Program-made: the position numbers and the translations under genes
Source of the DNA: Echinometra lucunter
Taxonomy: Eukaryota > Echinodermata > Echinoidea > Camarodonta > Echinometridae
Length of the DNA: 64,000 bases
NCBI GenBank assembly: GCA_029962745.1
Contig: CM057157.1
Location: forward strand, 21,287,798 to 21,351,797
Direction: 5' to 3'
Part shown: positions 9,855 through 21,400 of the stretch, piece by piece
Position numbering within the stretch: position 1 is the stretch's first letter
Layout of the letters: every line of letters starts with the position of its first letter
Notes under the pieces: generated by a model
Told to the model about the DNA's origin: nothing
The model's input: the letters and a program-made list of their open reading frames with translations, nothing else
The model's database searches: none

Positions 9855-11851
9855 TTGGGATTGTATTTTTATTTATTACCAGGTTGTTTTGAAGACACCT
9901 GTTAGATTTTTTTTTATAAATTCATGGTTTGTTTACTGAATTTTGTTTTTCACTTCACCAAACGAGGGAAAGTGGCTTGTGGTGATTTTCAAAAACTTTT
10001 TATGCATTTGAAGCAAATATATACATTATATAACAGGTCCCAGTCCTTCTTGGGACCTATGATAAACCTTGTTGCTGGTCCACACCATATTTTAAGTTGT
10101 GAAAGCCTGATCACATGACATATTGTGATATGACTACATTATCTTTGAACTAGACCTGATAACATGACTAACTGCAAGTTGTAGTAGCATTGTGCCATTT
10201 ATATTTTTGCCAACTTTTTTAGAGTCTTCATCAATGACATTCCTAAATGACATTTCTTTTAAAATATATCACTAAAAGATACTACAAAGTACGGAACAAA
10301 GCTTTTTTCTTTTTTTTTAAAACATTTTTTTAATACACACAAGTGATACTGATTGTTGTTGTTGTTGTTGTTGCATAGTCCTGAACAAAGTGTAGTTTTG
10401 CTGTGTCATGATTACTACAGCCACAAGCTACATTCAGTTCAAATCCATGATTCATTTTTTAGTGTTGTGGTTAGTTAAAATTCTGCAGGCTATGCGAAAT
10501 AAAAAGTTATTTCAAGCACATTAGAAGGATTCAGGAGTGATCTACATTTGAAATTAACTATAACTTCCTTTTTGTCCTAAAGGAAAAGATCTGTGCAACA
10601 TTTTGATATAATGGAAACCATCTGGTTCTGCGATAAATTTAGTCAAGAAGATTAATTGATATTCTGAATTACACAATGCGCAATGATACTACCATGACCG
10701 GATGGCCCAAATGAGATTGTGGTTACTACCAAAATTTACTGTTTATAATATTCTGATGCATTTGTTGAAAATGGTATTGTAGCATATCGTGTTGATAACA
10801 AAAGTGGTAAATCTGGCTGTGGTTTTTTACCAAATGGTATGATATGGAATAGGTCTGCTGCCTGTAGAAATGCATTTTGAAACTCCCTGTAAATGGAATT
10901 CATCTAAAAGCCCTTCCACCCAAGTGGAAATCTGCACCTTTACATAATATATAAACTTCATATGAAGAAATATACAACAGAATGGTAATATAGCAAAGAA
11001 GCACATTCTAGATGAGAATATTGTGTATTACTGGATGTTGTATGTACAAACAAGTTTTGGAAGTCAGCTTCCATCATGTCCTGCTCATGTTTACAAATAA
11101 CATATCAGAAGGTGCTTGAGATAAACATTGTAAAGTTTCACCTGTTTATAATCAGGGGGGGGGGGTAGGCTGTTGGGCTTAATGTTTAATTGCATAAGAA
11201 ATAAAAAGATATGGCCCAAGTTTTTCTAGTCAAGGAACAAGTCTAGGGGAGGAGAATGAGGTATCCCAATGTATACCCTAAAGGCTGGTTTTCAAAGGGA
11301 ACATGAACGATTTGTGAAGGATGCAAATGTTGAAAAATGACAAAGCCCAACTTTTGTATTTTAAACTCCAAAAGTTTGCTGAACATGCATGCGCTAGGGT
11401 TTGGAAGCATCATAAGTTGTTTTCTGGAAGTTAGGAATTTTCACAAAATATTTCAAATTTTTTAAAAACTCAGCTGAACTAAAAACGAACAGTTGACAAT
11501 GCTTTTGAATCCTGGGCTTGCACTTGTTTGCAAAAATTTGGAGCCTAAAGTAAAAATATTGGACTGCATTTTTTTTCCACATTTGCATCCTTAGCAAATC
11601 ATTCTGGTACCCATGAAAACCGGCCTCAGCGAGTCTATACTTAGGTCATCAAGCCATATTGAAAGTGACTTTCTAAGACCATTGCTTCTAATGGGCAGTC
11701 TTTAGTCCATGGATGGGTGCCAAGCAAGCTACTTTAACACCAAGGCTCTACTTAAACATTCTCCAAATCTAATTACTTCACTAACGAGTCCTATTTCCTC
11801 ATTACTTTCGGTGACATAACCCTAGATCGGACCTTTCTGGGGCTGCTGAGG
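9855..11851. other. No gene recognised
   Basis: AT-rich sequence. Visible items are a (TTG)n run at 10350-10372, an 8-bp-arm hairpin around 10035-10058 (AGGTCCCA with TGGGACCT), and a poly-G run at 11155-11165. No exon-like island was found. Confidence 0.5.
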
Positions 11852-12610
11852 AATGCCCTTCGTTGGGGAGGGGGATCTATTTTTGTCTAATTCAATTAAT
11901 TCTGCAAAGAATGAATTAGGAGAGCGTATGGTAGTCAAATAGTTTTAGAAAGGGTGCTGGAGGCATGGGGGAAAGGAACATTAAAAAAATGGATTAATAC
12001 AAGGATGAATTTATTGGTCATTGAATGGTGGAGTCATATTAGAGAGGTGGGTGGGGGTTGGAGTGATGGAATGCCCTTTATGGGGTAAGACAAATACATA
12101 TTTTTATAATTCCATTTATCCTAGAATGCATTATAGCAAAATTGAATTTTTTTATGAGTAGATTATAGGGAGGTGAAATGCTTTTTGTGGGGAAGGGGAA
12201 TCTATTTTGTCTAATTGGATTAATTAGGAAAGTGGTAGTCTCATGGATAAAAAAAAGTTTTAGGAGGGTAGAGGGATGCCCTTAGTGGGGAGAGAGGTAT
12301 ATTTTGTCTAATTGATTCTGAGAATGACTTGGAGAGTGGTAGTCCAGTGATAAGTATATTTGGAGAGGGGGGGGGGGGGTTGGGGAGGAATAACCTTCAT
12401 GGATAAAATGATATATTTTTTGGTCTAATTTCATTACCTCAGAAGGAAAAGGTAAGAAGTAGTTTCATACATGACTAGATGAGTGGGGATGAATGCCCTT
12501 CAAGTGGTAGAGGATCTATGTTTGTCTAATTTGATTATTCCTAGAAATAGAATCAATTAGGAGAGTGGTAGATGAATGGCTGAATAAGTTTGGAGGGGTG
12601 GAGGGCTAAA
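11852..12610. repeat. Degenerate tandem array, about 105-bp unit
   Basis: The phrase ATGCCCTTNGTGGGG or a close variant recurs at about 11853, 12070, 12177, 12276, 12389 and 12493, giving spacings of roughly 99-113 bp (one interval is double). Each is followed by ATCTATTTTTGTCTAATT, GAATTAGGAGAGTGGTAG and TTTTAGGAGGG-type phrases. The units are strongly diverged, so the array is old. One unit is interrupted by a 13-G run (12367-12379). No coding frame persists through it. Confidence 0.75.
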
Positions 12611-13433
12611 GGGAATGGATTAAATCAGGACATTAGATGAGAAAGCAGCTGATACATCCTTGCCTGCGAAGACATGGCATATTTTGAGAATTATACATTC
12701 TTTACTGCCTTTTCCTTATCTCGCTTCAGTTATGCCTCTTCTAGCAAATAGTTATTTGTATTTGATACTGAGAATCAATCTTGATTTATAAAAAAAAAGG
12801 AAAAGGATTTTTATTTATTTGAGTAGTTGGCAGCAAGGAAACAATTCCCTTTGTGGAAAGATAGAAGTGGCATCAATCAGGGTAAGATTATCATGATAGT
12901 GTTTAAAACATAATCATTTAATTCAAACAAGTCATCAAAACAAAATTGATGAAATGTCTCCACAATGAGGTGGAGTTAGATTTGTAAACCTGTAGCTGCT
13001 CAAGATGGAGCAAGTATATTTTTCCGATTGCATAAGTACTTCCCTATATTGCCCACAAGATTCTCAGAGTTAATAGACCCCATATAGGAGTATTGAGGTG
13101 CCTCATTTAGGCTGCATGTTTGCTATAGGAAGTTGTGTCTCCCCTTTGCACCTGCAAATTAAAATGGCCTAGAAATCATTTGACCCAGATCGCCTCCTGA
13201 TTTTCATGCAGTGACATGTACAAAAGTTCCGGTGGAAGCCAAATTTTAGATTTGCAGTCTGAATATCTGATTAATGTGTATGATTCCCCCCTGACCTGCA
13301 ACATTCAAACATTCGAATTGTGAACAGTTTTGGTTGGCTCTCAAAAATTATTCATCAGAATTTTTTTGCTTGAAATTAGCTGGCCACTTGCAAGATAGAA
13401 GGGAAACTAATATTACTGAACGATGAAATCATA
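12611..13433. other. No gene recognised
   Basis: Ordinary AT-rich sequence, with no repeats or splice-bounded frames that I can support. Confidence 0.5.
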
Positions 13434-13758
13434 GTGTGAAAGCATTTCATCGTACTCAGCGACCGATCGTTTTGGTAAAAAACGATCGGTCGCTGAGTAC
13501 GGTCGCTGAGGTACTTCAGCGACCGTACCCAGCGACCGTACCTTGGTGTAAAAGCACATCGTACTCAGCGACCGATCGAAATGCAATGACCCCCCATACA
13601 TGCCCACGCGCTATCTCTACTTCCGCTTCCGGCTAGGTCAGCTATACAGCGACCGATCGCTCTGGGCCTGACCAAATTTTGACGGCGGTGTGAAAGCACG
13701 TCCGATTGGTCGCTGGGTACGGTCTCTGTGACCGTACCCAGTGAAAGGTGTGAAAGCA
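13434..13758. repeat. Composite repeat of GCGACCG words with perfect hairpin
   Basis: Four direct copies of GGTGTGAAAGCA or a close variant lie at 13434, 13545, 13687 and 13747 and divide the segment. Between them CAGCGACCG occurs many times in both orientations. Positions 13451-13473 and 13479-13501 are perfect 23-bp inverted arms around a 5-nt loop, directly followed by a near-perfect 24-bp palindrome (13500-13523). The segment is rich in CpG compared with its AT-rich surroundings. No ORF of note. Probably a non-autonomous mobile or satellite-like element; its exact ends and target duplication are unclear. Confidence 0.75.
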
Positions 13759-15769
13759 GTATAAAACTCCTCAGGTCCTAGAGTAGGACAGAATGTAACT
13801 ATTGCGTTCATTAATTTACACAGAATTCACCATTAATCATGAATAGAGTATCACATGATCTCGCACATGTATCTTTTGATGCAAGGTGGACAATGCAAGA
13901 CTATGCAAAGATGCCAAGGTCAAAGACCAGCAATGCGTGAGATCGCCAGGCGTTGTGTATAATCTGTATGGGGATAGGCTGTGATGTACGCATGAGAGAG
14001 ATTTTTGGCAATGAGCAAGAGCCCCCCCAATGCGGGAGTCTCACACCTAATACGTGAGACTTAACATGTCTGACTATCATGCCAATTTTCTTTTTGCTAC
14101 CGAAACTGTACATGAGCTCTGATATGGCGATTCAGTGAATGGATGTGCTATGAAACCAGTAGCCCACTAGACCAAAAGCCTAAGGGCAAATCCACAACAT
14201 ATGGGACACAGAGCTCAAAATTTGAAGTCGCACTGTGCCCTGTTAATTCCAAATGAAAATCTGAAATCACTACACAGTCTTCTTTTTGTTACAAATAAAT
14301 ATTTAAGATTAAAAAATTTGCAATTCGACCTTCTTACGGAGAATAACATAAACAAACAAAAAATTGCAAATATGGGACTATCAGGGAAAAGTGCTTTAAA
14401 TGCCATTTATTCTGATATTTACTCATTTTTCTCAGATCTGTTTTCATTTAATTGATTTTAATGGATTTCTTTAACAGATTTTGGGTAGTTAATGAATGAA
14501 ACACTAATGGAAATGTGCAAAACCTACACTGAATTTAAGCGTAACATTAGTTACCAACATGTCTTCAGTAAATTTTTCATGGCACTAAAACAAATTATTT
14601 CAATGACTCATTATTTTGCACATCTCTTCCCAGGAACCTAGGTGTAATGTCAAATAAATTACATAATCCCTACAAGTCTGAGATATGAGATATATAAATT
14701 TGATTTGACACCATCATTTTCCATGTCTTTTTGCGTAACGTCAGTTACCGGCCCCTTTTTCGCTTGCTGTGTGATAAGAAATGCAGTTTGAGATAAAAAC
14801 TGTCCATGTATTTCTTCCCCATTATCAACTTATTTATCTGTAGTAATTAAAAGCCGAAGCAAGTGTCATTCATAACACTACAATATAAACAATACCACTA
14901 GTACTCTATGGAATTGCCCCTAAGAGACAAACAACAATGTTGGTCCAGGGAACCTTCAGGGAAGGTGATGAAAGGCCCTTGTGACCAATGGCCCACAAGA
15001 CTAATAGAATATGATGGCAACATCTTGTTCTCATGAGACATCTGTGAATGTTTCTGTGGGTTCTTGTTTGTCTAGATAGCTTATTTATTAGATTCTTTTT
15101 GCATTCAGCAGATGACTTCATGTGGGATTCGGTCGGACAAATGCTCTCATAGAGGAGAGGAGAGAAGAAACAAAAACTAAGGGGTCCTTGTATATTAGGT
15201 GACCACATTCAAATTAATAGCTGTCACCATTTCATTCATATTAAACTCCAAGACAGATAATGGCTTCTTCAAGTAGATCTTATCACAAATTCAATGAAAT
15301 AAACTTGGCTGACTGAGTAGATCTGAGTGAAATAATTTCCTTGAATGAACAAGTTTTATGTTGTACCTGGCATCCAGTGATGAGGAAACTTTAAAGCGTA
15401 AATATCGAACGTGACTATATTTGGCTGGACATGTAATTGATAGGCCACAGTCAGGGAAATGTAAGTTGTCAGCTTTATTAGCATCAAGAGGTCCCCTCTG
15501 ACCGTCTGGCCAAACCATACTGACCATTACTTGAACTGGACATCGTAAAAATGACCATCCAAATGATAATAAAGCAAATCAGAGGGGTTTTTGAACTTGT
15601 TTATGAGTATCATCTTGCATAGTATTTTTTAAATAAAACCATTAATTTCCTACATTTTTCATATTAAGTGTCTCATAAGTGCTTCAAATTGTTGGTTTTC
15701 TGTGCTCTTAATGATCTCTGTGTAAAGTGAAATGATCTTTTTAAAAAATGATTTCCTGTTAGGCGTCTT
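13759..15769. other. No gene recognised; one dispersed repeat piece
   Basis: At about 13835-13897, TCACATGATCTCGCACATG and TGCAAGGTGGACAATG match a segment at 38138-38196 in the same orientation. The rest is AT-rich with only short ORFs of no recognised family. Confidence 0.5.
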
Positions 15770-16016
15770 ATCTTTATCTCGTTGTGCAAAAGAACGGGTC
15801 CGGAACGCAAAATGGAAAATTTCTGAAAATCAAATTTTTCAAACAATGATTGATAATTTCAAGGGTAGCATGTAGACCTTGTAAATTGATATACGATCTT
15901 CTTGTGGTATGATCTTTGCTAAAATTCTATTCCAATATGTCAAAATAGACATTTTAGTTTTTGCATTTTTGTATTTTGCATTCCGGATGCGTTCTTTTGT
16001 ACAACAACATAAAGAT
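15770..16016. mobile_element. MITE with GTTGTGCAAAAGAACG inverted ends
   Basis: The left end ATCTTTATCTCGTTGTGCAA, followed by AAGAACGGGTCCGGAACGC, is matched in reverse complement at the right end (ATCTTTATGTTGTTGTACAA, then AAGAACGCATCCGGAATGC). The terminal inverted repeats are about 45 bp with few mismatches and the element is 247 bp. No coding capacity. The target duplication is unclear because the inverted similarity runs to the outer edge. Confidence 0.85.
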
Positions 16017-17138
16017 TAAATGAAATGAAATGAAATGATCTGATTATTAACTCTAAATAATGAAGTGATAAAAGCTCTTTGCAAGAATCATACTTTGAAA
16101 TATTGATTCACATCTAACCCACACAAATTATGTGCACCATCTCCACTCACTGAAATAACTTCAAGCAGTCACAAAGGCTGTCCAGAAATCAAATCAGGGA
16201 CTTATTCCCATTGTACTTCCTACTTCTCCCCCCCCCCTCCCGAAATGAAATTAGGATCATGTGATCTGTCATTGTTTTTTGTTTGTTTTTGTTTGTTTTT
16301 GTTTTTATTCCATGGTTGGTGCACAAGAGTATTATAATTCACTTAGGCTGACCGTTCTTTGTGAATATGTTCTTTTTTATACTCACTACTTCTGCAAGTG
16401 TGCAAAACACTGAAATATTTATTCACTAATTTGCATCATGAACACCAATGTTTTAACCTATCACTGCTACCTTTTATACTGCTATATGAATTGTCCATTT
16501 GACGGAACTTAAGTCACTTTTAACTTTAAGGACACTAGTCCTATTTATTTTCCAGCACTGAACATATCACTAAACTGCTTCCACCCCACAAAAGTTTTAG
16601 GAACATTCAGAATAAGAAAGAATTTGTCATACTCACACTGTATCCTAAGAAATAACAGTGTTTTTCTGGAACCTATCTCTTGAATAATCAAGGTCGCTTT
16701 AATAGCACAAAGATAGCTTTTATTTTCTATGACTGTTGAAATCAAACTGACCCGACCAATGATTGATTCCTTTACACTTGTTACCCTGCGATCTAACAGG
16801 TTTAATTTCCTATCAACTCATCTTCAACTAACCTGCTTTCCTTTTCCTGTCATTAAAACCGTGAGGACTTTTTCAAGAAGTCATCAGCACCCCCTAGACT
16901 CACCGAGAAAACGGAATCGATGGGGTTTATTTTTGGAACAGTGGCCCCAAAATGGCTCTGTTGACAACGACTGCTTACGAAAGAAAGCTTGCATGATAGT
17001 GCTCTATCAAGCACAGTTATATGATCTTGTTTTTCTCTGGTTCAAGAGGAAATCAGGTATGAATAATCAAGACCTTAATAAAAACTTGTTTTGAGAAAGG
17101 TGGCAATTCAATGGGGTATAATCTTTGTTGAGCCTTAA
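16017..17138. other. No gene recognised
   Basis: Contains a GAAAT pentamer run (16018-16037), a C-run near 16226 and a TTTTTGTTTG run (16275-16305). The longest ORF, 121 codons at 16729-17094 on the plus strand, has no recognisable motif and ordinary AT-rich composition, so it is not called. Confidence 0.5.
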
Positions 17139-17604
17139 AGTGATTACACGATGGTTAAAATTTTTTGATATATGATCGAGAATAGAATTCTAAGAACAAT
17201 AACATTAGAAGTTGGATGATTTTCAATCAAAATCAATGCATTTTGGCAAATTATTTGTGATTGGTCATGGGTTGACCTAAAACTTTGAGTATGAGGTATG
17301 ACGTAGATGCGGTTACCCAGCTTCGCGCATTGCAATTGTGGCGCGCGCTAGACTGTACAATATGTACTATACCTTGCGCGCTTTTTGCTAGAATTGCGCG
17401 ACAAGGTAACCACAGTGACGTCATTGTGGGTACCCAATTGAAACTGGGACACAGCTGAGGGGCCAAAAATAGGCTGAAATCTTACCATATTTTCGGTTTT
17501 TCTTGGCAACACGACTTTTTGTAAACTTAAAGCAGATGATTTTCTGCTAATAAAATCATGCTCTTTTAAATGAAGGAACATTGCTTCAGCATTGGGTACC
17601 CCCT
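17139..17604 (-). mobile_element. 466-bp MITE with TTAA target duplication, copy 1
   Basis: TTAA at 17135-17138 and 17605-17608 flank a sequence whose ends are AGTGATTACACGATG and, reverse-complemented, AGGGGGTACCCAATG. A second copy in opposite orientation lies at 55972-56424 and shares the interior (ACTGGGACACAGC, CTTGCGCGC, TGGATGATTTTCAATC). A TGACGTCA palindrome, the CRE-type site, occurs at 17416-17423. Known: TTAA duplications are typical of piggyBac and Kolobok transposons; the AGGG-like start suggests Kolobok. The 112-codon minus-strand ORF overlapping it is a by-product. Confidence 0.85.
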
Positions 17605-17774
17605 TTAAGTCACAAAATTCCACTTTAGGAAAGGTTTTGCTTTCATGGCACCAAGATATCATTAATTTAATGGCACCGTTTAACAATTTGTGTTTATTTT
17701 GATGCAGAATTCATAAAAGATATTTTGACATGAGCAAGAAAAATATCCCAAAGAAGAAAAGTTTTTCTCACAAC

Positions 17775-17884
17775 AGTGAAATTTATTGAAAGGTCAGTAC
17801 TGTTTAATTTCAAACACACCTTTCAAAGTTTGAACAAACGTCTGTTTGAAAGTAAACAGTATCAACCTTTTGATATATTTCACT
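17775..17884. repeat. 110-bp imperfect hairpin, 44-bp arms
   Basis: Positions 17775-17818 pair with 17841-17884: both arms read AGTGAAATNTAT, AAAGGT, TACTGTTTA, TTTCAAACA in opposite orientation, with about 36 of 44 positions matching and a 22-nt loop. It lies just outside the TTAA element. It may be a tiny MITE or, less likely, a hairpin RNA precursor; the sequence alone cannot decide. Confidence 0.7.
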
Positions 17885-18125
17885 TTTGGGATTTTTAAAA
17901 TAGTTTTTGTAATATTGTTCTGCAAGCAGTTAAGAAATGTACATACACATTTGATATTTTCCAGAAAAGGTTAGCACATTTTAAAGAATGGATATTTCAT
18001 ATTATGTTGATATTTATTCAAGTTTAGAAACTACCTAATTAAATTGAGTTATTAGAATCTTTTGCCAATGTCACAGTATTCCTCCTTTGTGTCGTAGAAC
18101 TTTGTTTAAACTAAATCAGACATTA

Positions 18126-18272
18126 GGGCCCCGTTTCATAAAACTTGCTATCAGTAACAACTGTCATATTTCTATGAAAAATTTGCTCTCAGCTAATCAT
18201 ATGGAAGGATTTCAGTAGCTTATAATAGTTCTTGCAACTTGTTATTGATAACAAGCTTTATGAAACGGGGCC
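18126..18272. mobile_element. MITE with GGGCCCCGTTTCATAAA ends, probable TA duplication
   Basis: The left end GGGCCCCGTTTCATAAAACT is mirrored by AAGCTTTATGAAACGGGGCC at the right. TA flanks both sides (ATTA before, TAGA after). Internal TTGCTATCAGTAACAA and TTGTTATTGATAACAAG extend the inverted repeat. It is the second member of the family at 2638-2786 and sits 9 bp from the larger element that begins at 18282. Confidence 0.85.
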
Positions 18273-18281
18273 TAGATCTAA

Positions 18282-19763
18282 GGCTACGTTCAAGCAACCA
18301 TTTTTCACCCTAGAATCACGGTTTTCAAAGACGTTTAGTTTAAACCACGGTTGCGTTCAATCGATTTTTCGCAGGTCGTAAAAATAAACGTCTTTCAAAA
18401 CGCAAACATGAAACGCTGAAAAAGGTGCGTTTTGAATCATGATTCTGCGGAACCACGGTCGCTAAAAATCGATTGAACACAACAGAGATCTCAGTCATGA
18501 TTCTATTGTTGCTTTCACACCAAGGTTTGAAGAAAGATAAAACAAACAACATACAGAAAGCTAGAAAAGAAAATAGAAGGAGAAAATAAAGAATAATATA
18601 AGAAGAGATTGAAAGATAAGGATATAGAAGGAATAACATAGAATAACAGGAAAAGACAAAAAAGATGAAGATAGAAGAAGAAAACAAAGAATAACATAAG
18701 GAAAGATGGACAGAAGAAGATAGAAGGAAAAACAAAGAATAACATAAGGAAAGATAGAAAAAAAAGATGGGAGAAAACAAAGAATAACATAAGAAAAGAT
18801 TGAAAGATAAGATGGAATGAATAACAAAGAATAACAATGAAAGACAGAAACAGAAGAAGATAGAAGAAGAAAACAAAGAATAACATAAGGAATGGACAGA
18901 AAAGAAGATAGGAAAAACAAAGAATAACATAAGAAAAGACAGAAAAAAGAAGATCAGTAGAAGAAGAAAACAAAGAATCACATGAGGAAAGATGGAAAGA
19001 GAAGATGATAGAAGGAAAAACAAAGAATAACATAAGAAAAGATGGAAAGGGAAGAAGATAGAAGAAAACAAAGAATAGCATAAGGAAAGATGGACAGAGA
19101 AGAAGGTAGAAGGAATAACGAAGAATAACTTAAGAAAAGACAAAAAAAAGATAGAAGAAAACAACGAATTATATAAGGAAAGATGAAAAGAGAAGAAGAT
19201 GACAGGAAAAACAAAGAATAACGTAAGGAAAGATAGAAAAGAAGAAAGGAGAAAACGAAGAATAACATGAGAAAATACGGAAAGAGAAGATGGAAGAAGA
19301 AAAGAATAACAAAGAAAGATGGAAAAAGAAGAAGGTAGAAGGAAAAAAATAAAAAAATAAGGAAACAGAAAAGAAGGTAGGAAAAAAAGAATAACATAAG
19401 AAAAGATGGGAAGGGAAAGAATAATAAGGAAAGATAGAAAAAAGGTTGAAATACATGACATAAGGAAAGATAGAAAAGAAGATTAGAAAAAACAAAGAAT
19501 AACATAAGAAAAGATGGAAAGAGAAGAAGATAGAATGAAAAACAAAGAATAGCATAAGAAAGATATAGAGACGAATGATGTGGCTAAAGGTGACCTATAC
19601 TTCCTGGGTCAAACTGCGCAGTACGATGCGCAGTGGATGGGCTTGAAATGAGCAAGAATCAGCGTTGATGAAAAATTGCTTGAACGCTCTCTCGCAGTAG
19701 CCGTGTTTTGTAACAGCGTTTTGATTTGTGATTCTAGCTTCAAAAAATCGCATGAACGCACCC
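18282..19763. mobile_element. 1.5-kb non-autonomous DNA transposon with TAA duplication
   Basis: The left end GGCTACGTTCAAGCAACC and right end (reverse-complemented) GGGTGCGTTCATGCGATTTT align, and both continue to CTAGAATCAC about 35 bp in. TAA flanks both sides (18279-18281, 19764-19766). Three-base TWA duplications with GGG-type ends fit the PIF/Harbinger group, which is an inference. A second, nested inverted repeat lies inside the left end (18351-18482; TTGCGTTCAATCGATTTTT and its complement). The centre is a 1-kb purine minisatellite. No transposase is encoded; the long minus-strand ORFs rich in F, L and S come from the minisatellite. Confidence 0.8.
18530..19565. repeat. Purine-rich minisatellite, units of about 45-60 bp
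   Basis: About twenty degenerate units of the form AACAAAGAATAACATAAG, GAAAGATGGA, AGAGAAGAAGATAGAAG. Unit length varies through small indels. One strand is almost purely A and G, which leaves the complementary strand free of stop codons over long distances and creates ORFs of up to 373 codons with repeats of SYVILCF type. These are not genes. Confidence 0.9.
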
Positions 19764-19875
19764 TAATATAGATGTGAAAGTTACCAATCCATGAAGTGTC
19801 CTTGCAATGGTAATGATCATATATTATAGTTTCACTTTAGTGTTGCCTTGATGTATGATTTAGTCACCGTTAAGG

Positions 19876-20034
19876 CTCATTCAGACACACAGTGCAAACG
19901 CTTTTAAAAGAGCAACATGATAAGCCACATTTCTAAAGGTGATAGACAGGGCTATTGAAGTTGCCTTAAGTTGATTTTTCGAAAGTAGTTTTTATCATGT
20001 TGAGCTTTTTTTTACTGCATGCATTGTGTCACAT
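19876..20034. mobile_element. Possible small inverted-repeat element
   Basis: AAAAGAGCAACATGATAA (19905-19922) is inverted at 19991-20011 as TTATCATGTTGAGCTTTTTT, and the outer flanks show weaker inverted similarity (ACACACAGTGCA with TGCATTGTGTC). The arms are about 45 bp with gaps. No target duplication can be seen. Confidence 0.5.
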
Positions 20035-20115
20035 CTCTGTATCCTATCACATTCAGATAAGTGAGTAAACCTATACATGTATATAGCACTTATGTTGAGC
20101 CACTTGCATTAACTT

Positions 20116-20119
<4 letters not shown>

Positions 20120-20148
<29 letters not shown>
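20120..20148. repeat. (CA)n microsatellite
   Basis: An uninterrupted AC dinucleotide run of 14 units. The flanking sequence up to 20779 holds nothing else that I recognise. Confidence 0.9.
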
Positions 20149-20150
<2 letters not shown>

Positions 20151-20779
20151 AGGTCTCTTTTCCCTCCGAAGTGGTTTAGTGTTGCAAATGTAAACAAGCC
20201 TAGAAGTATATCAAGCTAATCTATTAGTTAATTGGCTATGTGGAAACACTGCATAACTTCAAAGCTGCAATTTGACACCACCATTTTATAGAAACTTACC
20301 CTATCAGATATGTTACATGCCTTGTGAAGAACGAGTTATGTTCTAGCATACCACTGCCTTACCTTGATATTTTATCCTAGTAGACAAAATGCTTGAGGGA
20401 ATAATTTCCAGGTGATAATTAAATGCTACCTCGAATCCTCTCATATTTTGTGCCATTTCTGGACTCTCTCCCATTCAGAGGTAAAAAAATGGAGGTGGCT
20501 TTGCATGGTGACCTAAGAATAACACGTGCTGGGATATGAAGATTTTTTTAGTGTAAGCTTGGGTAACTGAATTTCATTAGTATATGAACCGTATAATTGT
20601 AAAATTCAAACTTTGCACCTACAAACAAAAAGTTGGATTTGATATATCAAAACAGCTAGAGTCTGCCTCTTTGTTTTGAGTAAAAAACTCACTTGATTTT
20701 TGCAAGATGGCAGTAGAGTGGGGAGGGATAGGGAGGGAATATATGTGAGCTGACCAATCTTATTTTCTTTAATTTCCAG

Positions 20780-20867
20780 TCTTTCATCTCAGATTCGGAT
20801 TCCTGCCACACCCACAGGTGTTCGTAGTTTCCTTCATGCCCCAAGGTTAACTGAAGATTCCATGCAG
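20780..20867 (+). CDS. Candidate 88-bp internal coding exon, unknown gene
   Basis: A strong acceptor precedes it: a branch-point-like GCTGACC, then a pyrimidine tract, then TTTAATTTCCAG ending at 20779. A GTAACC donor follows at 20868. One frame, leaving one base of the upstream codon, is open across the whole exon and encodes 29 residues including RIPATPTGVRSFL and LTEDSMQ. A second frame contains a stop near the end and a third stops early. It is clearly less AT-rich than its flanks. I do not recognise a family. Seen: boundaries and open frame. Inferred: a real exon; chance remains likely for so short a piece. Confidence 0.3.
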
Positions 20868-21400
20868 GTAACCTAGATTCATGAGGAGCAAGTATTTCAT
20901 TATGTCAGGAAAGATTTCTATACTGAATCCTTTTGTAAGGGGGAATTGGGGGGGGGGGGGGGAGCAGTCTGAATATATTACTGTACACACATGTGCTTAT
21001 AGGTCTTCCGAAAGCACCCTAACCTAGTTTTATCCATTGGTACATAATCATACCCTTTTCACGTATATTTCCCGCCCGTCATCTAGAAAAATACCCCCCT
21101 AAATAAGTATAAATCAATCAAAAATATGACTTAAACTCCACAAACATTCCCCTTTTTCTGAATTTGGGCCTATTTAACTCCTGAATACATCTTTCTTATC
21201 AATACATGTATATTGAATTGCCACAAACTTGTTGTAAGTATCATTTCAAATCCTGTATATACATGTACATGTATGCTCTTGACAGTGGAGAGAAAGTAGG
21301 ATGGGGGGGGGGGAGGGGTAGAAATGGGAAGTGAATGAGCCAGGATTAGGTTTTGGGATATACTCCATTCTGAAATTTAAGACTATCATCAACAAGTATC

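Noticed and set aside
16729..17094. 121-codon plus-strand ORF
   Set aside because: No motif, no family resemblance, AT-rich composition like the flanks, and its length is not exceptional for 64 kb read in six frames.
18340..19505. Long minus-strand ORFs (up to 373 codons) rich in F, L, S and Y
   Set aside because: They read the complement of a purine minisatellite, occur in several overlapping frames, and have no domain; the strand lacks stops because of its base composition.
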